DNA of 64,000 bases. It comes from Eisenbergiella tayi. GTDB taxonomy: Bacteria > Bacillota > Clostridia > Lachnospirales > Lachnospiraceae. The notes under the pieces are model-generated. The model was not told the origin of the DNA and did not search any database. It saw only the letters and a program-made list of their open reading frames with translations. The position numbers and the translations under genes were made by a program. Positions 8,841 through 17,375 of the stretch are shown piece by piece; within the stretch, counting starts at the first letter, position 1; each line of letters opens with the position of its first letter. The DNA lies in NCBI RefSeq assembly GCF_001881565.1, contig NZ_MPDJ01000001.1, positions 1,781,615 through 1,845,614 of the forward strand. Reading direction: 5' to 3'.

Positions 8841-10559
8841 TTACCAGTTCATCAGGCCGTAGCCCTTGATACTCTGATAATTCAGGTCATAACTTTTGAT
8901 CTTGCAGGCATCGCCGGAATTTCCCTCCACGGTATAAACACGGCTGCCATCGGTGCCGACAACAATTCCCACATGGTCTGCGGAACCATCCAGATCCCAA
9001 TCGAAGAAAATGGCATCACCGGGGGCGATGTTTTCATATCCTCGTGCGCCCCACTGTCCATGAGACTGGAACCACGGAACACCCTGAGACTGACAACCAG
9101 CAAAGCGTGGTTCCGTTCGACCGGATTGACCATAGCACCATGATACAAAGCAGGCACACCATTCCACACGGGAGTCAAAGCCGTACCAGCTCCAATAAGG
9201 TTGTCCTCCCACATTGCCCACCTGACTTTTCGCCAGTTCCACCAGCTGCGGATTGCCGGGGCGGGAGCCATTGATAAATTCAACACCAGTCAAATCTTCA
9301 GAAACACCTGTATCGGGAGAACCGCCACCAAATAACAGCGGCTTATTGCCCATAGTCTGTCGGTAGACCTGGTACATCTCCATCTGCTCCGGAGTCAGTA
9401 GTTCTGGCGCAAGAGAGGCAATGGAACGGCTTGTTAAAGTTACATGGAGAATACGATATTCATATTCATGCTCATCCCCATCTTCGTCAGTGTAAGTGCG
9501 AATCTGAATTTCTTCTCTCAGCGTAAGCTGATACTGTGCATCAAACACACGATCCAGCTCTGCCTGTGCGCTGTGGCGTGTATAGCCTTGCAAGACAGCA
9601 GAGAGAACTGCCGCCAGCTCATGGGGGTCATGGCCAATCATATCCAGGTTATAGCGATACTCGTCATACCCTGGGTGGCTGCTTTCGATGTTGTCGATTT
9701 TCTCCTGCAACCGAGCTTCTCTGTCTGCATAATCTGCCTCCACCGCCAGCATTTCCGGGTCATCCGATGGATAGGTAGTGCCGGAAATTACAGAACCAAT
9801 ACTCTGTGCCATCATAGAGCAGGAGGACATGGTATTCATCAGCATACAGGCGATGAGGAACAAAACCCCTGCCATCAGGAAGCCCTTCTTGTGGCGCATG
9901 ACGAATGCCCCTGCCTGCTGTGCCTTTTCTTTTACCGTCCTTGCGGCTTTTCCGGTTTTGGACGCAGCCTGGGCGGTATTTCCGGCAGTCTGACCGGTGC
10001 GCTTGGCGACGGCATACTGCTTTTTGATACTCTGTTTTTGCTGCCAGCGGGAGAGAGGGTTGCTGGTAAACTGAGGATTTTCCCGTAGGGACTTCTGGTA
10101 CAGGGCATTTACATTTGCCTTTTCCAGTTGGCGCTCTGCCTGTGCTGCTTTGCGGTACGGCTTCAGCTTGTGGCTGCGATAGCCCTCCCGCACCAGATAA
10201 GCGCTGGTCTCCACCGCCTCCTCGGACTTGTGGGCGCTTTCCACGCCCACATTGTCCTGTTCTGTTTCCCGGATCTCTTTGTGAAACTTGCCCGCGACCA
10301 GATGGACGGGAGCTTCCTTAACCCCTTGAGAAAGTTTGGAAGGTGGTTTTTTCTTGTCCTCAAAGGTCAGCTTCGAGGTCTTTTTCCCGGTGTCCGGGTC
10401 AATGACCGTCTGTCTGACTTTTTTCTTTGGAATATTGGCCTGCGCCTTATCTGCTCTGGCCGTAGCTTTCTCCGTTTTGCGGATCGGCTTTTCCAGTGCA
10501 GGGTCAGCCCGTTCCTCATCAGTAAAGCGCAGGCGCGGCTCTTTATTCAAACCAATCAC
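8841..10559 (-). CDS. CHAP-domain cell-wall hydrolase, CD1108 family (T4SS lytic component)
   Basis: A 572-residue protein. A basic cytoplasmic N-terminal region spans residues 1 to about 215, one membrane helix about 228-248 (GFLMAGVLFLIACMLMN), then a coiled extracellular region, and a C-terminal CHAP domain about 440-572. The CHAP signature is visible: EWCACFVSWC with the nucleophile cysteine, then GDAIFFDWDLDGSADHVGIV with the histidine. It should cleave peptidoglycan peptides so the transfer channel can cross the wall, the role of VirB1/TcpG-type proteins. It follows virB4 after one small gene, as in other CTn-type operons. Its start overlaps that small gene by 17 bases. Confidence 0.9.
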   Translation of the reverse strand: MIGLNKEPRLRFTDEERADPALEKPIRKTEKATARADKAQANIPKKKVRQTVIDPDTGKKTSKLTFEDKKKPPSKLSQGVKEAPVHLVAGKFHKEIRETEQDNVGVESAHKSEEAVETSAYLVREGYRSHKLKPYRKAAQAERQLEKANVNALYQKSLRENPQFTSNPLSRWQQKQSIKKQYAVAKRTGQTAGNTAQAASKTGKAARTVKEKAQQAGAFVMRHKKGFLMAGVLFLIACMLMNTMSSCSMMAQSIGSVISGTTYPSDDPEMLAVEADYADREARLQEKIDNIESSHPGYDEYRYNLDMIGHDPHELAAVLSAVLQGYTRHSAQAELDRVFDAQYQLTLREEIQIRTYTDEDGDEHEYEYRILHVTLTSRSIASLAPELLTPEQMEMYQVYRQTMGNKPLLFGGGSPDTGVSEDLTGVEFINGSRPGNPQLVELAKSQVGNVGGQPYWSWYGFDSRVEWCACFVSWCYGQSGRTEPRFAGCQSQGVPWFQSHGQWGARGYENIAPGDAIFFDWDLDGSADHVGIVVGTDGSRVYTVEGNSGDACKIKSYDLNYQSIKGYGLMNW

Positions 10560-10917
10560 CCATTAGGATAGCATCCATCATGTGGTGCAGCTCCACATAG
10601 AGGGCCAAACCTTCCGGATCATATAGCGGATGCACGGTGAGATACGCATGGACTTGCGCCAGAATCTCAGAGAGCATTGTGATAGGTCTGCACCCTACAA
10701 TGGTTCCTGCACCAGGGGCACACATCATATTCGCCCAAATCGAAAAGAGACGGGCAAGACCAATTTCGCCATCCTCATTCAAGGTTTTGAGTTCTTTGTC
10801 AGCGGTACGACACTCAACAACAGCGGAGGCCATTACCGGAAGCAACATGAATTCGTGAGCCTCCAATGCCTCACGGAAAAAAATCATGGTATCAAGTTCG
10901 CAAATATTCTGTTTCAT
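10543..10917 (-). CDS. Hypothetical ICE protein between virB4 and the CHAP hydrolase
   Basis: A 124-residue, mostly helical, mildly acidic protein. No signal peptide, zinc motif or catalytic pattern is recognisable. Its start lies 2 bases after the virB4 stop and its end overlaps the hydrolase gene, so it belongs to the transfer operon. Unlike its neighbours it is not part of the core set I recognise in related elements, and may be a local insertion in the operon. Confidence 0.6.
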   Translation of the reverse strand: MKQNICELDTMIFFREALEAHEFMLLPVMASAVVECRTADKELKTLNEDGEIGLARLFSIWANMMCAPGAGTIVGCRPITMLSEILAQVHAYLTVHPLYDPEGLALYVELHHMMDAILMGDWFE

Positions 10918-10919
10918 AG

Positions 10920-13385
10920 TTATTCATCCTCCTTTTTCAGTTCCTGGGGTTTGGTGGACATAATGCGGTAAAGCTCAGTATTCTTCGGGAAGTGGTCAAC
11001 GAAGGGCAGGATGGTGGAGCCATAGAACAGCAGGCCCTCGCCCTCACCGGAGTGGGTCACATAGCTAAGCTGGTGCGTGGAAATGCCCAGCTGCTTGGCG
11101 AGAATCTGACGGTCTCCGCCTGCCTGGTTGAGCATATACACGAAGTCGGAGTTTTCAAAGATGTTCTCCACCTCGCGGCTGCTCAAAAGGTCTTTGACAT
11201 TCTGGGTGATACCTGTCGGAATACCGCCCCATTTGCGGAATCGCTTCCAGATTTCCACCGTATAAGCGGCGGTCTGCTCCTCCTTCAAAAGCAGGTGCAT
11301 CTCGTCGATGTAATAACGGGTGGACTTGTGGGCAGCGCGGTTAATGGTAACGCGGTTCCACACCTGATCCTGGACCACCAACATACCGATTTTCTTGAGT
11401 TGCTTGCCCAGCTCCTTAATGTCATAGCAGACAATGCGGTTATTGATGTCCACATTGCTCTGGTGATTGAACACATTGAGGGAGCCGGTTACATAGATTT
11501 CAAGGGCCGTGGCGATATACTGGGCTTCCTTTTCCTCCTGTGAACGGAGCAGGTTATATAGATCCTCCAGTATGGGCATATTCTCCGGGCGCGGGTCATT
11601 GAGGTAGGTCTGATAGACCAGACGCACACAACGGTCGATGATGGTTTTCTGCACCGGCTGCAATCCGTCCTTACCGCCCACGATCAGCTCACACAAGCTG
11701 AGGATAAAGTCAGACTTGAGGGACAGCGGGCTTTCATCATCCGAATAGTCCAGGTTCAGATCCATCGGATTGATGTAGTTGGTTGAGGTAGGCGAGATCT
11801 TGATGACCTGCCCATGCAGACGCTCCACCAGAGGTGCGTACTCCGCTTCCGGGTCACAGATGATGACATCATCATTGGTAAGCAAAAAGCAGTTGGCAAT
11901 CTCACGCTTGGCGCTGAAAGACTTACCGGAACCCGGCGTACCCAAAATCAAGCCGTTGGGGTTTTTCAGCAGCTTTCTATCCACCATGATGAGGTTGTTG
12001 GACAGGGCATTGATGCCGTAGTACAGGGCTTCTTTGCCGTTCTGGAATAATTCCTGTGTGGTGAATGGTACAAAGATAGCCGTAGAACTGGTGGTCAGCC
12101 CTCGCTGAATCTCGATCTGATTGAGTCCCAGGGGCAGACAGCTCATCAGCCCTTCTTCCTGCTGGAAGTCCAGTCTGGTCAGCTGGCAGTTATACTTCTG
12201 GGCAATAGAGCCTGCCTGAAAGATGTTGTTGCCAAGCTGACGGGGGGTGTCCGCTGTGTTCAGCACCAAAAAGGAGACCAGGAACATTCTCTCGTTTCGG
12301 CTCTGCAAATCCTGCAACAGCTTTTTCGCCTCACTGCCGTAGGTGGCAAGGTCAGAAGGAATGATGTCCATGTCGTATCCGGCGCGGACTGCTTTTTTCT
12401 GTTCCTCAATCTTACTGCGGTCCAGATCGGTAATCTTACGCTTTACCGTTTTGATGGCTTTCACCTGATCCACCGACTGAATGTGCATACTCACAATGAG
12501 CGAGCTTTCCATATCCAGAAAATCAGCCAGCAGACGGTCATTCAGCTCTGGGGCTAAAATCTGCAAAAAAGAAACAGCCCCGTATTTCTTGCCCATACGG
12601 AACTGCTTGCCGGTGCGGAACTCAAAGGAGCTTGGTGCAATAAAATCTTTTGTGGACAGACCGGAAGGAGCCAGCCAGTCCCATTCAAACTGAAATGGGA
12701 GCTGTTCATCCATGTGGAATACCGCATGAAGCTGGGAAAGCCTTTCCTTACCGTCCAGTGTCCTGGCAGCTACGCCAAGACGCTTGAAGTTGTTGAGTAT
12801 ATCGGTCTCAATACGCTCCAGACGGGGCTTGGCGGCTTTGATGCTGTCAGCGTCAATACCAAAGGTCAGGTATTTGGTCTTGATGAGACCGTTGTTGCCT
12901 CTGACCAGCTGATTTTGCAGCATCGTGGTATATTCCTCACGGATACTGTCAAAGGCATCCCCCTGGGGCGGAATGGAAATGGAGTTGGCAAAGGTCTCCT
13001 CCGATGCCGCAAGGTTCAAAAAAGACAGCTGGAAGTGAATCGAGCTGTCGAAATAATTGAGGAAATCACACCAGCCCTCAAAGATCGCGGTCTTATCTTC
13101 ATTTTGGGAGAGCTGATAGTTGATGTCCTGAAACTGAATGGTCTTTGTGTAGTGGCTGTCCGATACGCGGCAGATCCCGTCCGGCCACATTCGTTCATAG
13201 GGGATACTGTCCTGTGCCGATTTTCCTTTTTTGTCCGTGCGGTTGGCGCGGGCAATGGCCGCTTCGATCTGCTTCTTATCGGCGCGGGACAGCTTTTTCT
13301 TTGTCTTTACCGGATGCACGGTCTTTTCTTCCGGTTTTCCCAGCAGACGGCGCAGCCAGCTTTTCATTGCGGTGAACAATGTCAT
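10920..13385 (-). CDS. virB4: VirB4/TraE-like conjugation ATPase
   Basis: An 821-residue ATPase that powers the type IV secretion channel from the cytoplasmic face. The C-terminal half carries Walker A GTPGSGKS at residues 482-489 and later VirB4-like segments (RYYIDEMHLLL, GGIPTGITQNVKDLL). The N-terminal half is the usual less conserved VirB4 domain. ATG 13385 has AAGGAGG three bases upstream. That start makes the gene overlap prgI by 110 bases in another frame; a start at 13367 is possible but has no ribosome site. It is the central gene of the transfer operon. Confidence 0.93.
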   Translation of the reverse strand: MTLFTAMKSWLRRLLGKPEEKTVHPVKTKKKLSRADKKQIEAAIARANRTDKKGKSAQDSIPYERMWPDGICRVSDSHYTKTIQFQDINYQLSQNEDKTAIFEGWCDFLNYFDSSIHFQLSFLNLAASEETFANSISIPPQGDAFDSIREEYTTMLQNQLVRGNNGLIKTKYLTFGIDADSIKAAKPRLERIETDILNNFKRLGVAARTLDGKERLSQLHAVFHMDEQLPFQFEWDWLAPSGLSTKDFIAPSSFEFRTGKQFRMGKKYGAVSFLQILAPELNDRLLADFLDMESSLIVSMHIQSVDQVKAIKTVKRKITDLDRSKIEEQKKAVRAGYDMDIIPSDLATYGSEAKKLLQDLQSRNERMFLVSFLVLNTADTPRQLGNNIFQAGSIAQKYNCQLTRLDFQQEEGLMSCLPLGLNQIEIQRGLTTSSTAIFVPFTTQELFQNGKEALYYGINALSNNLIMVDRKLLKNPNGLILGTPGSGKSFSAKREIANCFLLTNDDVIICDPEAEYAPLVERLHGQVIKISPTSTNYINPMDLNLDYSDDESPLSLKSDFILSLCELIVGGKDGLQPVQKTIIDRCVRLVYQTYLNDPRPENMPILEDLYNLLRSQEEKEAQYIATALEIYVTGSLNVFNHQSNVDINNRIVCYDIKELGKQLKKIGMLVVQDQVWNRVTINRAAHKSTRYYIDEMHLLLKEEQTAAYTVEIWKRFRKWGGIPTGITQNVKDLLSSREVENIFENSDFVYMLNQAGGDRQILAKQLGISTHQLSYVTHSGEGEGLLFYGSTILPFVDHFPKNTELYRIMSTKPQELKKEDE

Positions 13386-13731
13386 ACACCTCCTTATCGA
13401 GCATTTCCTGCCGCTTTAATACGGCATAAAAGTTATTGGTCTGGTAGGGACGCTGCTTGGGACGGATCACAGCTACTTTGAGGATGTTGCCGACGATCTT
13501 TTCCAGGGGCTGTCCATGCTTTTCATACATTGCCAGCAGGAAGAAGGGCATCATGACCAGCATCATACACATGGCAGCCATGCTGTTTCCCGCAGGCTCA
13601 CGGAGCCACAAGAACAGCGGTACACCTACAAGCGCCCCGGCGGTAAAGCAGACCAGCTGCCTTCGTGTCAGATTGAACATGACCTTGGTTTTGACTTTGG
13701 TTAAATCTTTGGGTACGGGTACATAAGCCAT
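13276..13731 (-). CDS. prgI: PrgI-family membrane protein (VirB3-like)
   Basis: A 151-residue protein with a conserved cytoplasmic start (MAYVPVPKDLTKVKTKVMFN) and two membrane helices at about 27-45 and 48-70. A soluble part then ends in a very basic tail. PrgI proteins are the VirB3-like partners of VirB4 at the inner face of Gram-positive conjugation machines. ATG 13731 was chosen over GTG 13740 because AAGGAGG sits 8 bases ahead of it. The basic tail is encoded in the 110-base overlap with virB4, so its composition may be shaped by the virB4 frame. Confidence 0.9.
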   Translation of the reverse strand: MAYVPVPKDLTKVKTKVMFNLTRRQLVCFTAGALVGVPLFLWLREPAGNSMAAMCMMLVMMPFFLLAMYEKHGQPLEKIVGNILKVAVIRPKQRPYQTNNFYAVLKRQEMLDKEVYDIVHRNEKLAAPSAGKTGRKDRASGKDKEKAVPRR

Positions 13732-13745
13732 ATTATCCACCTCCT

Positions 13746-14291
13746 TTATGGGAATGAAATAGAGCTGTCCACTTCATTTCCCCACACATCCCAACCGGGT
13801 GTGGATTGACGAGCAAACAGTTCTATGCGCGGGAGATCACCCATCAATGAGACAATGCGTTCTCTGGCTTCCTGCGGTTTTTTTGAATGTTCTTCAATGT
13901 GAGAGACAATGACCTGATGAACAGCTGCGTTTATACGCTTGGGATGTCCTTTCGTTGCGAGGATACAAAGTTCCACATTGGAGCGCGTCCAATATCCCAT
14001 TCCCCAGAACAAGCTATCTGCCTTTCGATTTTGCTTTACCCAAACAAAGCCGACGGTTTTATAGGTAAATCCCCATGCCTTCAGAACTGAGAGACCTTCC
14101 AGTAAACATGGAATCGTGACCCATAAAAACAAGGCACAGTCTTTATCCGCCAAGTTGCCTACTGGCAGCGCACAAATATCCTCGATACTCATGGTCGGAT
14201 AGTGACTTTCTGCACTGCGTCCCAATCCTTTCTTGGAATATACTTTGTAGTTCCATGGCGGGTCTGCGTAAATGATTTGATATTTTTTCAT
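13746..14291 (-). CDS. MT-A70 family N6-adenine DNA methyltransferase
   Basis: A 181-residue enzyme. The catalytic DPPW motif is near residues 8-11 (IIYADPPWNYKVY), as expected for a compact MT-A70 domain that puts the SAM-binding segment after the catalytic motif. Conserved family segments follow (ALFLWVTIPCLLEGL, GFTYKTVGFVWVKQ, ELFARQSTPGWDVWGNE). It likely methylates adenine in element DNA, perhaps to evade host restriction after transfer; that role is inferred from location. ATG 14291 has AAAGGAGGG upstream. The gene sits inside the transfer operon between trbL and prgI. Confidence 0.88.
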   Translation of the reverse strand: MKKYQIIYADPPWNYKVYSKKGLGRSAESHYPTMSIEDICALPVGNLADKDCALFLWVTIPCLLEGLSVLKAWGFTYKTVGFVWVKQNRKADSLFWGMGYWTRSNVELCILATKGHPKRINAAVHQVIVSHIEEHSKKPQEARERIVSLMGDLPRIELFARQSTPGWDVWGNEVDSSISFP

Positions 14292-14304
14292 ACAGAACCC
14301 TCCT

Positions 14305-15174
14305 TTAGTGCGCCTGAAAGACTGATTTTGCGAGACTGCCGGTTTTGAACAGCGTAAAGCACAGCAGTACGGTGTAGCCCACGCAGCTCCAGATTGCCAT
14401 GATGATGTCATCTTCCAGAGCGATGTTCTGCACCAGCACAGCATAAATTGCCACGCAGACGATAATGAGAAACGCCTGAAAGCCCAGCGCCAGCAGGGAT
14501 CTGAGGTAATTCTGTCCCATACCGCCCCATTCTTTACCCATCATTGCAGCCATTGGAACGGGAGCCACCGAAGTCACAAGGTAGATTTCGATCATACGGC
14601 CATAAATAACGATAAAGATACAGATATATAACGCCCACATAGTAATGCCAATAAAGAGGGATTGGAACCACAGTCCGAACAGCGGTCCCAGATCCATTTC
14701 CATCAGCCTCGGTTCCAGATCGGTCATAACTGAGGAAATGTCAATGGACGCATCCGAATTGATAACCCCTGCCGCCTGCGCCACTACGCTCTGCGCCATA
14801 TCAAAGACGCCCATCACGATATTCCATGTATTTGTGACAATGAGGATGGCAGCGGCTGATTTGAACACCCACTTGAAAATCATCCAGGTGTCCACATCAT
14901 GCAGGTTGTTCTTGTCTGCGATCATCTGGATCAGGTCTACGGTCATCACGATAGCCAGGATCACGCCTGCAATCGGCACCATGATGGAGTTGGACAGATT
15001 CTCAATCATGCTGAAAATACTGCCATTCCATCCCTGTGGGGTCTGGCCTACCTGTACGGATATATCCGCGACCTGCTTGTTTACACTGTCAAACATCCCC
15101 GAAAGGTTGCTCATAATGCCGCCCACCAGCATTTCTTTCAGCCAATTTGTCAGGGCTTCAAGTAAGAAATCCAT
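14305..15174 (-). CDS. trbL: TrbL/VirB6-like polytopic conjugation protein
   Basis: A 289-residue membrane protein with about six hydrophobic segments (for example VPIAGVILAIVMTV, LFIGITMWALYICIFIVIYG, IIVCVAIYAVLV). It has the family-typical conserved loop YLVTSVAPVPMAAMMGKEW. TrbL/VirB6 proteins form the inner-membrane part of the DNA channel. It should follow Maff2 directly, as in related operons, but the nested IME now separates it from the coupling-protein gene, so it may rely on read-through from the IME or a new promoter. The ribosome site is GAAAGGAGGTTG. Confidence 0.9.
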   Translation of the reverse strand: MDFLLEALTNWLKEMLVGGIMSNLSGMFDSVNKQVADISVQVGQTPQGWNGSIFSMIENLSNSIMVPIAGVILAIVMTVDLIQMIADKNNLHDVDTWMIFKWVFKSAAAILIVTNTWNIVMGVFDMAQSVVAQAAGVINSDASIDISSVMTDLEPRLMEMDLGPLFGLWFQSLFIGITMWALYICIFIVIYGRMIEIYLVTSVAPVPMAAMMGKEWGGMGQNYLRSLLALGFQAFLIIVCVAIYAVLVQNIALEDDIIMAIWSCVGYTVLLCFTLFKTGSLAKSVFQAH

Positions 15175-15243
15175 ACGGTGTCAACCTCCTTTCCGCCGCC
15201 CCCGCAAAACTGCGGGAGCGGCAAGGATTTCATACGGAGACGC

Positions 15244-15342
15244 TTAGACAGAGAAAAGCCCGGAGAGCAGAGGTACAAGGACCATGCCTACCACGGCTAC
15301 ACCAGCACCGGCCATGAGCTGCTTCATGCCCTGGCTCTTTGC
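15244..15342 (-). pseudogene. maff2, 3' half (disrupted by the IME)
   Basis: The minus strand encodes 32 residues and a stop (KSQGMKQLMAG, then a membrane helix GVAVVGMVLVPLLSGLFSV), the C-terminal half of a Maff2-type small membrane protein of conjugation operons. It has no start of its own. The 5' half is at 23,162-23,302. Joining the halves through the GC dinucleotide gives an in-frame 74-residue protein, the usual Maff2 size. Confidence 0.88.
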
Positions 15343-15357
15343 TTATGTGTGATAAAG
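15341..15357. repeat. IME left terminal inverted repeat
   Basis: GCTTATGTGTGATAAAG matches the reverse complement of 23,160-23,176 at 14 of 17 positions. The first GC is the presumed crossover dinucleotide. Confidence 0.85.
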
Positions 15358-15380
15358 AAGTAATAGAAGTGTAAAAAATT

Positions 15381-15419
15381 TTGCCGTTCCTATCCGGCAC
15401 ATGAGGTATGTCGGATAGG
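15381..15419 (-). terminator. Terminator of the IME serine recombinase gene
   Basis: Arms CCTATCCG at 15,389-15,396 and CGGATAGG at 15,412-15,419 pair perfectly, with partial pairing inside the loop. On the minus strand the stem is followed by GGCAAAATTTTTT. It lies just after the recombinase stop and before the IME end. Confidence 0.65.
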
Positions 15420-15427
15420 TCGGGCGG

Positions 15428-17053
15428 TTAGGTGTCGGGCAGTTCTACCTTGCCGACAAAAGAATAATAGATTTCGATTTCCTGTCTGCGTAACTTGCCC
15501 CGGCGTTTCCCGTCAAGGGCAACGCTTTCATGGACAACGATTTTCTCCACAAACTCCCGCAGCAGAGTAGGGGTAAGTTCTTCAATGGTAGTGTGCCTGC
15601 GTACCACATTCATAAACTTTTCAGCGTTTGCGGTGGCTTCCTGCGCTTTGGAAAGTTCTTCCCGCAGTCTGGCGGCACGTTCTTTCAGTTCTTTCTGCTC
15701 GGCTTCATAGTCTGCCGACAGCTCTGTGAAACGCTCGTCCGATATGCGCCCGGTTACGCTGTCCTCATACAGCCGCTTGAAGATAGCAGATAACTCGGCT
15801 ATGCGTTTCTCGGCGGCTTCCAGCTCCTTTTTCTTGGCGGCGTTCCTGCGTCTGTCCCCGTCCTCATTCTGCTCGATTAAAAGCTTCATAAACCGGGCTT
15901 CATGCTTTGCCGCATAGCTGGTAACTTTCCGCAGATTGGAGAGTACGCCAGCGGTCAAGAGGTCAGTGCGGATAAAGTGCGCTGTGCAGTCGGCGGTGCG
16001 TTTCTTGTAGCTTCCGCAGATATAACAGTCCTGCTTGCGCTTGTCCGTCTGGTATCGCTGCTGGTACATGACGCTGCCGCAGTCGGCACAAAAGAGTATG
16101 CCGGAGAACAAGCCCACTTCGTCATAACGGTTGGGGCGTTTGCGCTGCTTGCGTAACTCCTGCACCCGTTCCCACGTTTCCCGGTCAATGATAGGCTCAT
16201 GGTGGTTCTCAAAAACCGCCTGCTTTTCCGGGGGATTTTCTATGCTGTGTTTCAGCTTGTAGGACGGCTTCTCGGTCTTAAAGTTTACCAGACAGCCCGT
16301 ATATTCCCGGTTTTCCAGCAGATGAACCACGGTATTGGTCGCCCACTTGCACTCATAGCCGGGGTGGTAGCGGCGGGTGCTGCCCGTCCTGCGGTATTCC
16401 AGCGTCCCCGGCGTGGGGATTTGCTGCTCGGTCAGCATACGGGCTATCTTGGTCGGACCGTTCCCGGCAAGGCAAAGGCTGTAAATCTGCCGTACCACCG
16501 GGGCGGCTTCCTCGTCAATGATAAAGTTTTCGTCCTCGTCCATGAGGTAGCCATAGACGGGCTTGCTTGTGATGGGCTTTCCGCTCATGCCCTTAGAGCG
16601 TTTTACTGCCTTGATTTTCTTGCTCGTATCTCTCACCAGCCATTCGTTAAAAATGTTCCGCAGCGGGGCAAAATCATTTTCCCCCTGTGCGCTGTCCACT
16701 CCGTCATTGATAGCGATGAAGCGGACACCTTTCTGTGGGAAAATCATTTCTGTGTACATTCCCACCTGTAAGTAGTTTCGCCCTAACCTCGACATATCCT
16801 TGACGATAACTGTCCCGACTTTCCCTGCTTCAATGTCTGCAAGCATGGCTTGAAATCCGGGTCTTTGAAAGTTCGCACCGGAATAACCGTCGTCGGTGTA
16901 CCAGCGCAGATTAGAAAATCCATTCTGTTTGGCATAGGTTTCCAAAATCCTCTTTTGGTTGGAAATGGAATTGCTCTCGCCTTGCAGCTCGTCCTCATGG
17001 GACAGTCTTGGGTAAAGGGCGGTAATGAGTTGCTGGGTGGTCTGTCTTAACAT
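15428..17053 (-). CDS. Large serine recombinase (TndX/TnpX-like) of the IME
   Basis: A 541-residue integrase/excisionase. The N-terminal resolvase domain (1 to about 150) has catalytic S18 in YPRLSHEDE and later the arginine motif KDMSRLGRNYLQVG. A recombinase domain (about 160-270) and a zinc ribbon (CADCG...CYICGSYKK, about 325-355) follow, then a long coiled coil (about 390-480) and a C-terminal DUF4368-like part. It should insert and excise the IME by strand exchange at a dinucleotide, seen here as GC. ATG 17053 has GGAGGAATTT upstream. The stop is 72 bases from the element end, the usual layout for such elements. Confidence 0.95.
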   Translation of the reverse strand: MLRQTTQQLITALYPRLSHEDELQGESNSISNQKRILETYAKQNGFSNLRWYTDDGYSGANFQRPGFQAMLADIEAGKVGTVIVKDMSRLGRNYLQVGMYTEMIFPQKGVRFIAINDGVDSAQGENDFAPLRNIFNEWLVRDTSKKIKAVKRSKGMSGKPITSKPVYGYLMDEDENFIIDEEAAPVVRQIYSLCLAGNGPTKIARMLTEQQIPTPGTLEYRRTGSTRRYHPGYECKWATNTVVHLLENREYTGCLVNFKTEKPSYKLKHSIENPPEKQAVFENHHEPIIDRETWERVQELRKQRKRPNRYDEVGLFSGILFCADCGSVMYQQRYQTDKRKQDCYICGSYKKRTADCTAHFIRTDLLTAGVLSNLRKVTSYAAKHEARFMKLLIEQNEDGDRRRNAAKKKELEAAEKRIAELSAIFKRLYEDSVTGRISDERFTELSADYEAEQKELKERAARLREELSKAQEATANAEKFMNVVRRHTTIEELTPTLLREFVEKIVVHESVALDGKRRGKLRRQEIEIYYSFVGKVELPDT

Positions 17054-17069
17054 AAATTCCTCCGTTTCC

Positions 17070-17122
17070 GACAGCCAGCCCCACTATTCCGTACCTTGAT
17101 TGTACCACATGGGGCGGCTGTC
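17070..17122. repeat. Long inverted repeat in the leader of the recombinase gene
   Basis: GACAGCCAGCCCCA at 17,070-17,083 pairs with TGGGGCGGCTGTC at 17,110-17,122 with one bulge, and GTAC segments may pair inside. It lies between the tnpW stop and the recombinase start. It could be an attenuator or a recombinase/regulator site; no U-run follows it on the minus strand. Confidence 0.6.
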
Positions 17123-17180
17123 TGTATAGCGGCAAAAGCGTCAAATCTGCTTCTTTACGGTCGGTAAAAATGACGGTTTT

Positions 17181-17375
17181 TCAATCAGGCTTATCACAGG
17201 TCAAATATCCGGCGGCGGCTTCTGCTTCCAGCACTTTCATCATCTTGTCAGCGGCGGTGTCGGTCGCCCCCTCCTTGAAAAAGCCAGACACCACAAGGAT
17301 TGTGTTGCCTATCCTCGTTTCGGTCACGCAGTCCGGGCGGCGGGCAGGGCGTTTGTTTCTCTGGGTGTCGGTCAT
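17181..17375 (-). CDS. tnpW: TnpW-family transposon-encoded protein
   Basis: A 64-residue basic-start protein (MTDTQRNKRPARRPD) followed by the family segment IGNTILVVSGFFKEGATDTAADKM. TnpW proteins are small companions of large serine recombinases in Clostridia elements; their role is unproven, perhaps directional control. The start overlaps the dnaC stop as ATGA, so it is translationally coupled. Longer in-frame starts upstream lie inside dnaC and were rejected. Confidence 0.85.
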   Translation of the reverse strand: MTDTQRNKRPARRPDCVTETRIGNTILVVSGFFKEGATDTAADKMMKVLEAEAAAGYLTCDKPD

